A DNA stretch of 64,000 bases, taken from NCBI RefSeq assembly GCF_023336905.1, contig NZ_JAMBLS010000005.1, positions 92,213 through 156,212 of the forward strand, read 5' to 3'. Numbering within the stretch: the stretch's first letter is position 1; each line of letters starts with the position of its first letter. This document shows, in pieces, positions 31,786 to 41,339 of this stretch. Below the pieces are notes generated by a model. The model made no database searches, was not told the DNA's origin, and was given only the letters and a program-made list of their open reading frames with translations. The translations under genes and the position numbers were made by a program. The stretch comes from Bacteroides sp. ET71 (GTDB lineage: Bacteria; Bacteroidota; Bacteroidia; Bacteroidales; Bacteroidaceae).

Positions 31786-33450
31786 TTACATCATCGTCAG
31801 CAATATCATCTGCCCCGCCAGGATGCGCAGGAACATGGTGAGAGGGTAAACGGTTGAATAACCCACCGAAGGAGCCGTATTGCCGGCCACTTGGTTCGAG
31901 TAGGCCAGTGCAGGAGGGTCGGTCGTGGCACCGCCGATAAGACCCATCAGGATGAAGTAGTTCACCTTGAAGAATCCGCGGGCAAAGATGCCGACCACAA
32001 GCAGCGGGATGACCGTAATCAAAAAGCCCCACAGCACGTACAACAATCCGTCTCCTTGCAGCACCGTCTGCACGAACTGGCCGCCCGCATCAATGCCTAC
32101 GCTGGCCAGGAAGAGCACGAGACCTATCTCGCGCAGCATCAGGTTGGCACTCATCGTGGTGTACGTAACCAGCTTTAACTTGTAACCGAAACGGCCGATA
32201 AGGATGGCCACCACCAGCGGACCGCCGGCCAGGCCCAGCTTGACAGGCGTAGGCATGCCCGGGAAAGAGATAGGCAGGCTGCCCACCAGTATGCCCAGGA
32301 ACAAGCCGACAAAGATGGTGACGATGTTCGGTGTGTCAAGGCGTTTGAGTTGATTGCCCAGCACGAGTGCTACGCCATTGACAGCATCCTGCTGGCCTAC
32401 CACCATGACGCGGTCGCCTACCTGGAGTGTCAGGTTGGGAGCAGCGAAAAGGTCCATGCCCGAACGGTTGACGCGGGTGACGGTGACACCGTAAGTGCTG
32501 CGGAAGTGCATGTCACCCAGCTTCTTGCCATTGATTTCAGACTTGGTCACCAAGATACGTCTCGACACCATCGGCATGTCCTGATGTTCCCAATCCACCT
32601 CTACTTGTCGTCCTATGAAAGCTATTATAGCCTCGGCATCTTCTTCAGAACATACCATGTAAAGCTGGTCGCCGATGTGGAAACGGGTATCTTGGTCGGG
32701 GATGGACACGTGCCCCTCATGACGGAGACGTGTGCAGACGAAGGGACGTCCCAAAAACTCCTTGACCTGAATGAGACGCTTGCCGTCAATCGATTCGTTG
32801 CGCACTTCCAGCGTCATCAGGTGTGGCTTTTGTTTCTCATCTTCCTCCGTGTGGCGCAAAGCCTCTTCTTCCTTATGGAAGTCTATACGGAAGATGTAGC
32901 GGATAGCGATGATGGAACCTATGATGCCCAACACACCCAAGGGGTAAGCGCAGGCATAACCTAACGCAATGGGGTCGCCGGTGTATTGCAACTGGTTAAG
33001 AGCCTCTTGTGCAGCACCCAAACCGGGCGTATTGGTCACGGCCCCGTACAAAATACCTACAATCATAGGCAATTCCACACGTCCGTTGGCAATGAAGTAA
33101 ATGGTCAGAGCCACTGCGATGTTGAGCACAATAATCATCACTGCCAATAGGTTCAGCGTCATGCCTCCCTTTTTGAAAGATGAAAAGAAAGACGGACCTA
33201 CCTGCAGGCCGATGCAGAACACAAACAGTGTCAAGCCAAACTCGCGCAGGAAGTGCAGAATAGGCGTAGATACCGTAAAACCGAAATGCCCCATCAGGAT
33301 ACCCATGAAGAGGACGAACGTCACCCCCAGCGAGATTCCCGCCACTTTAATTTTGCCCAGCAAAACCCCGGCCGCTATCACGAAGGAGTATAGAAATACG
33401 ATGTGGGCGACGGAGGAAGGGTCCCATAATAAACTGTTTAACCAATCCAT
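31786..33450 (-). CDS. AspT/YidE/YbjL-type transporter with TrkA-C domains
   Basis: 554 residues from the ATG at 33450 ([20 protein letters not shown]). Two membrane halves of about five helices each flank a central cytoplasmic region (~200-380) with two TrkA-C-like (RCK_C) domains ([40 protein letters not shown]). The duplicated motif [20 protein letters not shown] / [16 protein letters not shown] is diagnostic of the aspartate:alanine exchanger family. The substrate is probably a dicarboxylate or amino acid. It has its own promoter and a shared terminator, so it is monocistronic. Confidence 0.9.
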   Translation of the reverse strand: MDWLNSLLWDPSSVAHIVFLYSFVIAAGVLLGKIKVAGISLGVTFVLFMGILMGHFGFTVSTPILHFLREFGLTLFVFCIGLQVGPSFFSSFKKGGMTLNLLAVMIIVLNIAVALTIYFIANGRVELPMIVGILYGAVTNTPGLGAAQEALNQLQYTGDPIALGYACAYPLGVLGIIGSIIAIRYIFRIDFHKEEEALRHTEEDEKQKPHLMTLEVRNESIDGKRLIQVKEFLGRPFVCTRLRHEGHVSIPDQDTRFHIGDQLYMVCSEEDAEAIIAFIGRQVEVDWEHQDMPMVSRRILVTKSEINGKKLGDMHFRSTYGVTVTRVNRSGMDLFAAPNLTLQVGDRVMVVGQQDAVNGVALVLGNQLKRLDTPNIVTIFVGLFLGILVGSLPISFPGMPTPVKLGLAGGPLVVAILIGRFGYKLKLVTYTTMSANLMLREIGLVLFLASVGIDAGGQFVQTVLQGDGLLYVLWGFLITVIPLLVVGIFARGFFKVNYFILMGLIGGATTDPPALAYSNQVAGNTAPSVGYSTVYPLTMFLRILAGQMILLTMM

Positions 33451-33498
33451 AGTCCTATAAGTAATGTTAATAGATTCTAAATCGCGGATTAACGCCTG

Positions 33499-33529
33499 CA
33501 AAAGTACACATAACGTCCGAAGAAGGCAA
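33499..33529 (-). promoter_or_regulatory. Promoter of the AspT-type transporter
   Basis: Minus strand TTG (33527-33529), 20 bp, TACTTTTG (33499-33506). Confidence 0.6.
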
Positions 33530-33589
33530 GCTTTTCATAAAGAAAAAAGACTTTTTGTTCGAAAAGAGAAAAATATACTCCTCTTCGTA

Positions 33590-33619
33590 TTGTATAATTC
33601 AAATATTTTGCTATATTTG
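33590..33619 (+). promoter_or_regulatory. Promoter of the structured RNA upstream of mutA
   Basis: TTG (33590-33592), 19 bp, TATATTTG (33612-33619). No gene follows before a terminator. Confidence 0.65.
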
Positions 33620-33625
33620 CAGATG

Positions 33626-33765
33626 AACAACAGGCCATAGCTGAAGATACTTAGTATAAAAAGACGTGGACTGTACCGCCATAAGCTGCTCTCCACGTTG
33701 ATGCTTCGTTTATAATGGTGAAGCGGGGCGTGTCCGTAGCTTTTGCACAGTACACGCCCCTTTTT
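33626..33765 (+). ncRNA. Structured small RNA candidate (~140 nt) upstream of mutA
   Basis: From about 7 nt after a consensus promoter to a T-run at 33761-33765. It contains three stems: ACGTGGA (33663-33669) with TCCACGT (33692-33698), GCTTC (33703-33707) with GAAGC (33720-33724), and the terminator GGGGCGTGT (33725-33733) with ACACGCCCC (33752-33760). The downstream gene mutA has a separate TATATTTG box at 33821-33828, so this looks like an independent transcript rather than a leader. No cobalamin-riboswitch box was found, and no match to 6S, SRP or tmRNA could be made by eye. Confidence 0.6.
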
Positions 33766-33820
33766 GCACACGGATTCGAAAAATTTAAGCAACAGGTGCC
33801 CCCTCAATCGACTTATTTCT

Positions 33821-33828
33821 TATATTTG
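33821..33828 (+). promoter_or_regulatory. -7 element of mutA-mutB
   Basis: TATATTTG, 56 nt before the mutA ATG; no TTG at the usual distance was found. Confidence 0.5.
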
Positions 33829-33884
33829 CAGGACAAAGTGAAATCGCACTTTTTTCAACCTACATTATAATAAAAAGATAAACT

Positions 33885-35756
33885 ATGGCAGAAAACAAAG
33901 AAAAGCTCTTCTCTGACTTTCCGTCAGTCAGCACGGAAGCGTGGATGGAGAAAGTCACGGCAGATCTTAAAGGTGCCGACTTCGAGAAGAAACTCGTTTG
34001 GCGAACAAACGAAGGATTCAATGTGAAACCTTTCTACCGCCGTGAAGACTTGGACGGGCTGAAAACGACCGACGCTTTGCCCGGCGAATATCCTTATTTG
34101 CGTGGTAATAAGAAAAAAGACAATTCCTGGCTCATTCGGCAAGACATCCGTGTAGAAGATCCGGCGGAAGCCAATGCCAAAGCACTTGACATCTTGAACC
34201 GTGGCGTAGATTCATTAGGTTTCAGCATCAAGGCCAAACAGTTGAGCGAAGCCTACCTGGAAGTTCTCTTGAAAGACATCTGCGCTGAATGTGTAGAACT
34301 GAATTTCTCTACTTGCCAAGGGCATGTCGTAGAGTTGGCCAATCTGTTGCTCGCTTATTTCAAGAAGCACGGATATGACCTCTCGAAACTCAAAGGCTCA
34401 ATCGCTTACGACCCTCTGGGCAAGATGCTCGCCAAAGGAAAAGAACGCACGGCAATAGCCGAGACTGGTAAGGCTCTTATAGCGGCTACGGCAGATCTTC
34501 CTGGCTATCATGTTCTCGGAGTAGACGCTTCTTTGCTTTGCAATGCCGGTGCTTATATCTATCAGGAACTGGGTTATGCTTTGGCATGGGGTAACGAGTA
34601 CTTGAATGTCTTGACCGAAGCCGGAGTGCCGGCTGCTTTGGTAGCAAAGAAAATCAAGTTCAATTTCGGCATCTCCTCCAATTACTTTATGGAGATAGCA
34701 AAGTTCCGTGCTGCCCGTATGTTGTGGGCTGATATCGTGGGACAATATCTTGCGGAAAGTGACTGTAAGTGTGCCGCCAAAATGCATATACATGCCGAAA
34801 CATCTAAATTCAATCTAACCCTTTTCGATTCTTATGTCAACCTGCTCCGCACCCAGACAGAAGCCATGAGTGCAGCGTTGGCTGGTGTAGAATCAATGAC
34901 GGTATTGCCTTTTGACTCTGCTTACGAAACTCCTACAGAGTTTTCCGAACGCTTGGCTCGCAATCAGCAGCTTTTGCTTCGCGAAGAGTCACACTTTGAC
35001 AAAGTGATTGACCCGGCCGGCGGTTCTTATTATATTGAGAATTTGACGGCGTCTATTGCAGCACAAGCTTGGAAGCTTTTCCTGGCTGTGGAAGAAGAAG
35101 GCGGCTTCTATGCATTGGTCAAAGCCGGAAAGGTGCAGGATACCGTTAACGCCAGCAACCGTGCTCGCCACGAGGCTGTGGCTCGTCGGAAGGAAATTTT
35201 ATTGGGAACCAACCAATATCCGAATTTTACGGAGTTGGCGGGTGACAAACATCCGTTGGAAGCTGCTTGTTGCTGTGGAGGAGGTCACGAACATGCTTGC
35301 GAGAAAGATTGCGCTTCACTTGATTTTTCTCGGGCTGCCAGTGAGTTTGAGGCTCTTCGTTTGCAAACAGAACAAAGCGGTAAGCGCCCACGTGCATTCA
35401 TGCTCACTATCGGCAATCTGGCCATGCGTCAGGCTCGTGCGCAGTTCTCTTGCAACTTCCTGGCTTGTGCGGGCTATGAGGTGATTGACAACCTCGGCTT
35501 TGCTACGGTAGAAGAAGGCATTGATGCTGCTCTTGCTGCTAAGGCCGACATAGTTGTGCTCTGTTCCAGTGATGACGAATATGCTGAGTATGCCATTCCT
35601 GCTTATCAAGCCTTGGCGGGCCGTGCCATGTTCATTGTGGCGGGTGCTCCTGCTTGTATGGACGAACTCAAGACTGCCGGTATCGAGAATTTCATCCACG
35701 TGCGTGTCAATGTGCTGGAGACTTTAAAGGAATACAACGCTAAACTATTGAAATAA
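33885..35756 (+). CDS. mutA: Methylmalonyl-CoA mutase small subunit
   Basis: 623 residues of the non-catalytic beta subunit, which pairs with MutB in the interconversion of succinyl-CoA and methylmalonyl-CoA (propionate formation and B12 metabolism). It has the mutase barrel (PFYRREDLDGLKTTDALPGE; DPAGGSYYIENLTASIAAQAW near 370-390) and a degenerate C-terminal cobalamin-type domain that lacks DxHxxG. A Cys/His-rich insertion CCCGGGHEHACEKDC near residues 463-477 lies in the linker between the two domains and is not part of the barrel. mutB starts 6 nt after the stop. Confidence 0.95.
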   Translation: MAENKEKLFSDFPSVSTEAWMEKVTADLKGADFEKKLVWRTNEGFNVKPFYRREDLDGLKTTDALPGEYPYLRGNKKKDNSWLIRQDIRVEDPAEANAKALDILNRGVDSLGFSIKAKQLSEAYLEVLLKDICAECVELNFSTCQGHVVELANLLLAYFKKHGYDLSKLKGSIAYDPLGKMLAKGKERTAIAETGKALIAATADLPGYHVLGVDASLLCNAGAYIYQELGYALAWGNEYLNVLTEAGVPAALVAKKIKFNFGISSNYFMEIAKFRAARMLWADIVGQYLAESDCKCAAKMHIHAETSKFNLTLFDSYVNLLRTQTEAMSAALAGVESMTVLPFDSAYETPTEFSERLARNQQLLLREESHFDKVIDPAGGSYYIENLTASIAAQAWKLFLAVEEEGGFYALVKAGKVQDTVNASNRARHEAVARRKEILLGTNQYPNFTELAGDKHPLEAACCCGGGHEHACEKDCASLDFSRAASEFEALRLQTEQSGKRPRAFMLTIGNLAMRQARAQFSCNFLACAGYEVIDNLGFATVEEGIDAALAAKADIVVLCSSDDEYAEYAIPAYQALAGRAMFIVAGAPACMDELKTAGIENFIHVRVNVLETLKEYNAKLLK

Positions 35757-35762
35757 TAAGCT

Positions 35763-37910
35763 ATGAGAAAAGATTTCAGAAACATAGATATATATGCCGA
35801 CTTCAAGCCCGCTAACGGAGCTGAGTGGCAGAAGGCTAACGGCATCCAGGCTGATTGGAAGACGCCGGAACACATCGAAGTGAAGCCTGTTTATACCAAG
35901 GAAGACCTTGAGGGGATGGAGCATCTGGATTATGCGGCTGGGATTCCTCCTTATCTGCGTGGTCCGTACTCCATGATGTACACCTTCCGTCCTTGGACCA
36001 TTCGTCAGTATGCCGGATTTTCTACAGCCGAAGAGTCCAATGCTTTTTATCGCCGTAATCTGGCCAGCGGCCAAAAAGGTCTTTCCGTGGCTTTCGATTT
36101 GCCTACGCACCGTGGTTATGACCCGGATAATGAGCGTGTGGTGGGCGATGTGGGCAAGGCTGGCGTGTCCATTTGTTCGCTGGAGAATATGAAGGTCCTT
36201 TTCGAGGGTATTCCTTTGAACAAGATGTCTGTCTCCATGACGATGAACGGGGCCGTGCTGCCCGTCATGGCGTTTTATATCAATGCCGGCCTGGAGCAAG
36301 GTGCCAAGTTGGAAGAGATGGCAGGAACCATCCAGAACGATATCCTGAAAGAGTTCATGGTACGTAACACGTACATTTATCCGCCTGCATTCTCCATGAA
36401 GATTATTTCCGACATTTTCGAGTATACGTCTCAGAAGATGCCGAAGTTCAACTCCATCTCTATCTCCGGTTACCACATGCAGGAGGCCGGTGCTACGGCA
36501 GACATTGAATTGGCGTACACGTTGGCCGACGGTTTGGAATATCTGCGTGCCGGTGTCAACGCCGGATTGGACATCGATGCCTTCGCGCCGCGTCTTTCTT
36601 TCTTCTGGGCCATCGGTACGAACCATTTCATGGAGATTGCCAAGATGCGTGCCGCCCGTATGTTGTGGGCGAAAATAGTGAAGCAGTTCAACCCGAAGAA
36701 TCCCAAGTCGCTGGCTTTGCGCACGCACTCGCAGACTTCCGGCTGGTCGCTGACGGAGCAAGACCCGTTCAACAACGTGGGACGTACGTGTATCGAGGCT
36801 ATGGCGGCAGCTTTGGGTCATACCCAGTCGTTGCATACCAATGCTTTGGATGAGGCTATTGCCTTGCCGACGGATTTTTCGGCCCGCATCGCCCGTAACA
36901 CGCAGATATATATTCAGGAGGAGACTTACATTTGTAAGAACGTAGACCCCTGGGCCGGTTCTTATTATGTGGAGTCGCTGACCAACGAGATTGCCCACAA
37001 GGCGTGGGAGCATATCCAGGAGATTGAAAAGCTGGGCGGCATGGCCAAGGCTATCGAGACGGGTATTCCCAAGATGCGCATCGAGGAGGCGGCAGCCCGT
37101 ACCCAGGCTCGTATCGACAGCGGTGCACAGACCATTGTCGGTGTGAACAAGTACCGTTTGGACAAGGAAGCTCCTATTGATATCCTGGAGATTGACAATA
37201 CGGCTGTGCGCCAGGAGCAGGTGGAGAACCTGAAGAAGCTGAAAGCTAACCGTGACCAGGCCGAGGTGGACAAAGCCTTGGATGCCATTACGGAATGTGT
37301 GCGTACGGGTAAGGGCAATTTGCTGGAATTGGCCGTCGAGGCTGCCCGTGTGCGTGCCACTTTGGGAGAAATCTCTTATGCGTGTGAGAAAGTAGTAGGA
37401 CGTTACAAAGCAATCATTAGAACTATTTCAGGCGTGTATTCATCAGAAAGTAAGAATGATTCAGACTTCGCCAAGGCTTGTGAATTGTGCGAGAAGTTTG
37501 CGAAGAAGGAAGGTCGTCAGCCGCGCATCATGATAGCCAAGATGGGTCAGGACGGGCACGACCGTGGTGCAAAGGTGGTGGCAACGGGTTATGCCGACTG
37601 CGGTTTCGACGTAGACATGGGGCCGTTGTTCCAGACGCCGGCCGAGGCTGCGCGTGAGGCTGTGGAGAACGACGTTCATGCCGTGGGTGTATCGTCATTG
37701 GCGGCAGGTCATAAGACGTTGATTCCGCAACTCATGGACGAGTTGAAGAAGTTGGGCCGTGAAGACATCGTGGTGTTTGCCGGCGGTGTTATCCCTCCGC
37801 AGGACTATGACTTCCTCTACAAAGCCGGCGTGGCTGCTATCTTTGGCCCCGGCACTCCGGTTGCGAAGGCGGCTTGCCAGATATTGGATATTTTGATGGA
37901 CGAAGAATAA
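35763..37910 (+). CDS. mutB: Methylmalonyl-CoA mutase large (catalytic) subunit
   Basis: 715 residues. The TIM-barrel has [20 protein letters not shown] (61-80) with the active-site tyrosine and [19 protein letters not shown] near 320-338. The C-terminal B12-binding domain has the DxHxxG motif as [12 protein letters not shown] near residue 595-606, then [16 protein letters not shown] and [16 protein letters not shown]. Full length, with all key residues visible. Transcribed with mutA; a GC-rich terminator follows. No MeaB/ArgK chaperone gene lies next to it in this window. Confidence 0.97.
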   Translation: MRKDFRNIDIYADFKPANGAEWQKANGIQADWKTPEHIEVKPVYTKEDLEGMEHLDYAAGIPPYLRGPYSMMYTFRPWTIRQYAGFSTAEESNAFYRRNLASGQKGLSVAFDLPTHRGYDPDNERVVGDVGKAGVSICSLENMKVLFEGIPLNKMSVSMTMNGAVLPVMAFYINAGLEQGAKLEEMAGTIQNDILKEFMVRNTYIYPPAFSMKIISDIFEYTSQKMPKFNSISISGYHMQEAGATADIELAYTLADGLEYLRAGVNAGLDIDAFAPRLSFFWAIGTNHFMEIAKMRAARMLWAKIVKQFNPKNPKSLALRTHSQTSGWSLTEQDPFNNVGRTCIEAMAAALGHTQSLHTNALDEAIALPTDFSARIARNTQIYIQEETYICKNVDPWAGSYYVESLTNEIAHKAWEHIQEIEKLGGMAKAIETGIPKMRIEEAAARTQARIDSGAQTIVGVNKYRLDKEAPIDILEIDNTAVRQEQVENLKKLKANRDQAEVDKALDAITECVRTGKGNLLELAVEAARVRATLGEISYACEKVVGRYKAIIRTISGVYSSESKNDSDFAKACELCEKFAKKEGRQPRIMIAKMGQDGHDRGAKVVATGYADCGFDVDMGPLFQTPAEAAREAVENDVHAVGVSSLAAGHKTLIPQLMDELKKLGREDIVVFAGGVIPPQDYDFLYKAGVAAIFGPGTPVAKAACQILDILMDEE

Positions 37911-37940
37911 GTTCCAGCGTTCAGAATCTGGAGATGATGG

Positions 37941-37970
37941 AAGGGGAGTCCCGGCAGCGGGGCTCCCCTT
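37941..37970 (+). terminator. mutA-mutB terminator
   Basis: AAGGGGAGTCCC (37941-37952) pairs with GGGGCTCCCCTT (37959-37970), then TTCT. It lies 31 nt beyond the mutB stop. Confidence 0.75.
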
Positions 37971-38080
37971 TTCTGGTGTTTTCGCTTTACCTGAGTTTGT
38001 TAAGAATCCTTTTGTCGGGCGGATTATTTGCAAGGGCAGCTTAAAGAATGTTATAAAACATGTTTTGAGGCGCCGATTAT

Positions 38081-38110
38081 TTGCAGGTTCCGAAAAAGTC
38101 CGTATCTTTG
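38081..38110 (+). promoter_or_regulatory. Promoter of small RNA element, copy 2
   Basis: TTG (38081-38083), 19 bp, TATCTTTG (38103-38110). The region upstream (from about 38050) is also similar to that of copy 1. Confidence 0.7.
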
Positions 38111-38116
38111 CAACGT

Positions 38117-38177
38117 GTTTTTCATAGTATTAGATTTTAAGGTTAACAAAGGTTGGGCTCAGCGGAGCCCTTTTTTT
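38117..38177 (+). ncRNA. Small RNA element, copy 2 (~60 nt)
   Basis: Same body and terminator as copy 1 (GGGCTC-AGCG-GAGCCC at 38155-38170 and seven T). It differs in the body by ATG to ATA (CATAGTATTAG) and one extra T, which breaks the only possible reading frame. Confidence 0.7.
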
Positions 38178-38185
38178 ATGCCCGT

Positions 38186-38295
38186 ATGCGTCGGGTGCGT
38201 GCCTGCTGTGCGTGAAAGCCGTCCTTCGTGTGCGGAAGAGCGTGTGCCGCTGTGCGGAAGAGCGGAATACGTGGTGCGCCGAAGAAAACTTTTTC
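38186..38295. repeat. Degenerate 22-bp tandem array upstream of topB
   Basis: The pentamer GTGCG (ATGCG in the first unit) recurs at 38186, 38208, 38230, 38252 and 38274, exactly every 22 bp. Units 3 and 4 share GTGCGGAAGAGCG; CTTCGTGTGCGGAAGAGC spans units 2-3. It starts right after small RNA copy 2 and ends at the topB -7 box. Confidence 0.65.
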
Positions 38296-38296
38296 G

Positions 38297-38304
38297 TACC
38301 TTTG
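38297..38304 (+). promoter_or_regulatory. -7 element of topB
   Basis: TACCTTTG, 25 nt before the ATG; the -33 position falls in the degenerate repeat array and shows no TTG. Confidence 0.5.
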
Positions 38305-38329
38305 CCCTCCGATTACTAAAAAATAGAGC

Positions 38330-40480
38330 ATGATAGTTTGCATTGCCGAGAAACCCTCTGTGGCCCGCGACATCGCCGATGTGTTGGGCGCAAGAGAAAA
38401 GAAAGACGGATATATAGAAGGAAACGGCTACCAGGTGACGTGGACCTTCGGGCATTTGTGCACGCTGAAAGAGCCGCACGAGTATACGCCCGACTGGAAG
38501 TCCTGGCGTTTGGACTACCTGCCGATGATTCCTCCGCGTTTTGGCATCAAGCTGATAGAGAACGCCACGTACGAGCGGCAGTTTCACGTCATCGAACGCC
38601 TGATGCAAGCGGCAGACCTGATTATCAACTGCGGCGATGCCGGGCAGGAGGGGGAGCTTATCCAGCGGTGGGTGATGCAGAAGGCCGGGGCACGTTGTCC
38701 GGTGAAACGCCTGTGGATTTCGTCGCTGACGGAAGAAGCCATCCGCGAGGGCTTTGCCAAGCTGCGCGATGCGGCCGATTTCCAACCCTTGTACGAAGCC
38801 GGTCTGAGCCGTGCCATCGGCGACTGGCTGTTGGGGATGAACGCCACGCGCCTCTACACCATGAAATACGGGCAAAACCGCCAGGTGCTTTCCATCGGGC
38901 GTGTGCAGACGCCGACGTTGGCGCTGATTGTGAACCGGCAGTTGGAGATACAGCGTTTCGTCCCCAAGCAATATTGGGTGCTGAACACGGTGTACCGCGA
39001 CACGACCTTTTCGGCACTGGTCAAGAAGAGCGAGGAAGAGCTGGTGCTGGAGGCGGAAAAACAGAAAGACAATCCGGCGGCCAAAAAGTCCGGAAAAACA
39101 GAAGAAAACCGGGGCATCGAGCCCATCACCGACCGGGCGCGGGGAGAAGCCTTGTTGGCCCGAATCAAAGACGTGCCTTTTACGGTGACAGGCGTGACAA
39201 AGAAAGAAGGACGCGAAGCACCCCCGCGCCTGTTCGACCTGACCTCTCTCCAGGTGGAGTGTAACAAGAAGTTCGCTTATTCGGCCGACGACACGCTGAA
39301 GCTCATCCAGTCTCTCTACGAGAAGAAAGTGGCGACCTATCCCCGTGTCGACACCACTTTCCTGAGCGATGACATCTATCCGAAGTGTCCCGGCATCCTG
39401 AACGGTCTGCGCGGCTACGAGCCGCTGACGGCGCCTTTGGCGGGCAAGCCGCTTCCCAAGTCGAAGAAGGTCTTCGACAACTCCAAGGTGACAGACCACC
39501 ACGCCATTATTCCTACGGGACAGCCTCCCGTGAACCTGACAGACATGGAGCGCCGCGTGTTCGACCTGATTGCCCGGCGTTTCATAGCCGTGTTCTATCC
39601 CGACTGCAAGTTCTCCACCACCACGGTCATGGGCGAAGCAGACGGCATCGAATTCAAGACCACGGGCCGGCAGATACTCGAGCCCGGTTGGCGGGTGGTC
39701 TTCGCCACTCCGGCCGCCCAAGCTTCTTCTGCCGAGGACAAAGAAGAGCGCGAAGGCGAGGCCGACCGCGTGCTGCCCGCTTTCGTGCGGGGCGAGTCGG
39801 GACCCCATTTCCCCGAGTTGTCGGAGAAGTGGACGCAGCCGCCCAAACCTTATACCGAAGCCACCTTGCTGCGGGCGATGGAGACGGCCGGCAAGCTGGT
39901 GGATAACGACGAGCTGCGCGACGCGCTGAAGGAAAACGGCATCGGCCGCCCCTCCACCCGCGCCGCCATTATTGAGACGCTTTTCAAGCGCAGTTACATA
40001 CGGAAGGAACGCAAGAACCTGATTGCCACTCCTACGGGCGTGGAACTGATTCAGACCATCCACGAAGAATTGCTGAAATCTGCCGAGCTGACCGGCATCT
40101 GGGAGAAAAAGTTGCGCGAGATAGAAAAGCGTACCTACGATGCTGCCCGCTTTCTGGAAGAGCTGAAGCAGATGGTCCGCGAGATTGTGGCAAACGTCCT
40201 GGCCGATACCAGCAACCGGCGTATCACCGCACAGACAGCCCCGCCGCCCAAAACCGCGCAAGCGTCGCCAGCCAAGGACGCCACCAAAGACAAGCCCAAG
40301 CGGACGCCGAAGAAACGTTCGCCCAAGAAAGCAGCCGCCACATCCGTCCCGGCAGATGACTCCTTGGTCGGCCAGCCCTGTCCCCTCTGTGGCAAAGGCA
40401 CCCTTATCAAAGGAAAAACGGCCTACGGATGCTCCCGCTGGAAAGAGGGGTGCCAGTTCCGTAAACCGTTTGGCGGGTGA
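38330..40480 (+). CDS. topB: DNA topoisomerase III
   Basis: 716 residues of a type IA topoisomerase that passes single strands and decatenates DNA. The Toprim domain starts at once (MIVCIAEKPSVARDIADVLG) and continues with NCGDAGQEGELI. SIGRVQTPTLALIVNRQLE is the domain II entry. The catalytic tyrosine is in KKVATYPRVDTTFLSDD near residue 338. After GRPSTRAAIIETLFKR comes a Lys/Pro-rich linker (KDKPKRTPKKRSPKKAA) and a C-terminal C4 zinc finger (CPLCGKG ... CSRWKEGC). The overall plan is that of the plasmid/chromosomal TopB found in Bacteroidales; mobile elements also carry topB, but neighbours here are chromosomal. Confidence 0.95.
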   Translation: MIVCIAEKPSVARDIADVLGAREKKDGYIEGNGYQVTWTFGHLCTLKEPHEYTPDWKSWRLDYLPMIPPRFGIKLIENATYERQFHVIERLMQAADLIINCGDAGQEGELIQRWVMQKAGARCPVKRLWISSLTEEAIREGFAKLRDAADFQPLYEAGLSRAIGDWLLGMNATRLYTMKYGQNRQVLSIGRVQTPTLALIVNRQLEIQRFVPKQYWVLNTVYRDTTFSALVKKSEEELVLEAEKQKDNPAAKKSGKTEENRGIEPITDRARGEALLARIKDVPFTVTGVTKKEGREAPPRLFDLTSLQVECNKKFAYSADDTLKLIQSLYEKKVATYPRVDTTFLSDDIYPKCPGILNGLRGYEPLTAPLAGKPLPKSKKVFDNSKVTDHHAIIPTGQPPVNLTDMERRVFDLIARRFIAVFYPDCKFSTTTVMGEADGIEFKTTGRQILEPGWRVVFATPAAQASSAEDKEEREGEADRVLPAFVRGESGPHFPELSEKWTQPPKPYTEATLLRAMETAGKLVDNDELRDALKENGIGRPSTRAAIIETLFKRSYIRKERKNLIATPTGVELIQTIHEELLKSAELTGIWEKKLREIEKRTYDAARFLEELKQMVREIVANVLADTSNRRITAQTAPPPKTAQASPAKDATKDKPKRTPKKRSPKKAAATSVPADDSLVGQPCPLCGKGTLIKGKTAYGCSRWKEGCQFRKPFGG

Positions 40481-40496
40481 CCTGCCGCGCCCTGTG

Positions 40497-41336
40497 TTAT
40501 CTGAAGAAAGAGCGGAGAAGGCGTCCCAAGCGGCGGTACCACTTGTTCTTGCGTCTCCTCTGATAATGTTCAAGCTCCGCCTTCATCTGATGGATGGTTT
40601 CCTCGTCCTGTTGCAGCCAGCGCAGCAAGGCAATCGGGTCGTCGTACAGTTTCCCGTAGATGTCCATGTGCTTGCTGTAAATGATTTGATGCAGTTCATG
40701 CAGGTGCAGGGTGGCTGTCGTGTTGCGTGAGTTTTCCTTTATCCGGTAAAAGAACAAAGGTTCTTCTAACTGGACCACCACGCTCTGTTCGTCCAGCAGG
40801 CGGATGTAGAACTCCCAGTCCTCGAGCCCCCACACCATTCCCGTGTCATACCCTCCGATGGCCAGGCAATCGCTTTTCCTGTACACGGCCGAGCTGAAGA
40901 TGGTGTTGTAAACCAGCAGGCTTTTATAGCCTGCATACCTGGGCGACGGACATTCCTCTTCGTTGTTGCTGCATTGCAGGCAGTAGACCAAGGTGGTTTC
41001 CGGGTGTTCCGAGAACACTCTTACAGCCTTTTCTATGTATGTCGGTTTAATCCAGTCGTCAGCGTCGAGCGGCAGGATGAACTCTCCCTTTGCTTGCTTT
41101 ATCCCGTTGTTGCGCGCGGCAGACACGCCTTGGTTCTGCTGTGGCAAGTAGCTGATGCGGTTGTCTTGCTGCATGTACTGCCGTACTACTTCTTCGGTAT
41201 TGTCTGGCGAGCCGTCGTTCACAACAATGGCTTCCCAGTTCCGGTAGGTTTGTTTCAACAAAGACTCTAAAGCGTCAGGCAGGAAATCCGCCTGTTTGTA
41301 GCATGGTATAATGACAGAGACTTTTACTTCGTCCAT
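40497..41336 (-). CDS. Glycosyltransferase family 2
   Basis: 279 residues of a GT-A inverting glycosyltransferase. The start KVSVIIPCYKQADFLPDALE is typical. WEAIVVNDGSPDNTEEVV carries the nucleotide-sugar DGS, and EFILPLDADDWIKPTYIEKA has the metal-binding DADD near residue 95. GMVWGLEDWEFYIRLL contains the ED catalytic base region near 168-180. There is no membrane segment, so it works at the cytosolic face, perhaps on a cell-surface glycan. It is 3 nt downstream of the M20 peptidase gene. Confidence 0.92.
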   Translation of the reverse strand: MDEVKVSVIIPCYKQADFLPDALESLLKQTYRNWEAIVVNDGSPDNTEEVVRQYMQQDNRISYLPQQNQGVSAARNNGIKQAKGEFILPLDADDWIKPTYIEKAVRVFSEHPETTLVYCLQCSNNEEECPSPRYAGYKSLLVYNTIFSSAVYRKSDCLAIGGYDTGMVWGLEDWEFYIRLLDEQSVVVQLEEPLFFYRIKENSRNTTATLHLHELHQIIYSKHMDIYGKLYDDPIALLRWLQQDEETIHQMKAELEHYQRRRKNKWYRRLGRLLRSFFR

Positions 41337-41339
41337 AAG

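Noticed and set aside
33535-33807. 90-aa minus-strand ORF over the structured RNA
   Set aside because: No recognisable motif, Ser/Phe-rich translation, and it reads opposite a promoter-stem-terminator layout.
33535-33884. Cobalamin riboswitch in front of the B12-dependent mutase genes
   Set aside because: No B12-box-like sequence; the structured region ends in its own terminator before the mutA promoter.
38159-40573. Long open frames antisense to or overlapping real genes (for example 38159-40573 minus, 19238-21355 plus, 45993-47996 minus, 52724-54937 plus)
   Set aside because: They lie opposite topB, the M16 protease, the RSH gene and DUF4954, have low-complexity Val/Gly/His-rich translations and no motifs; GC-rich codon use keeps the opposite strand open.
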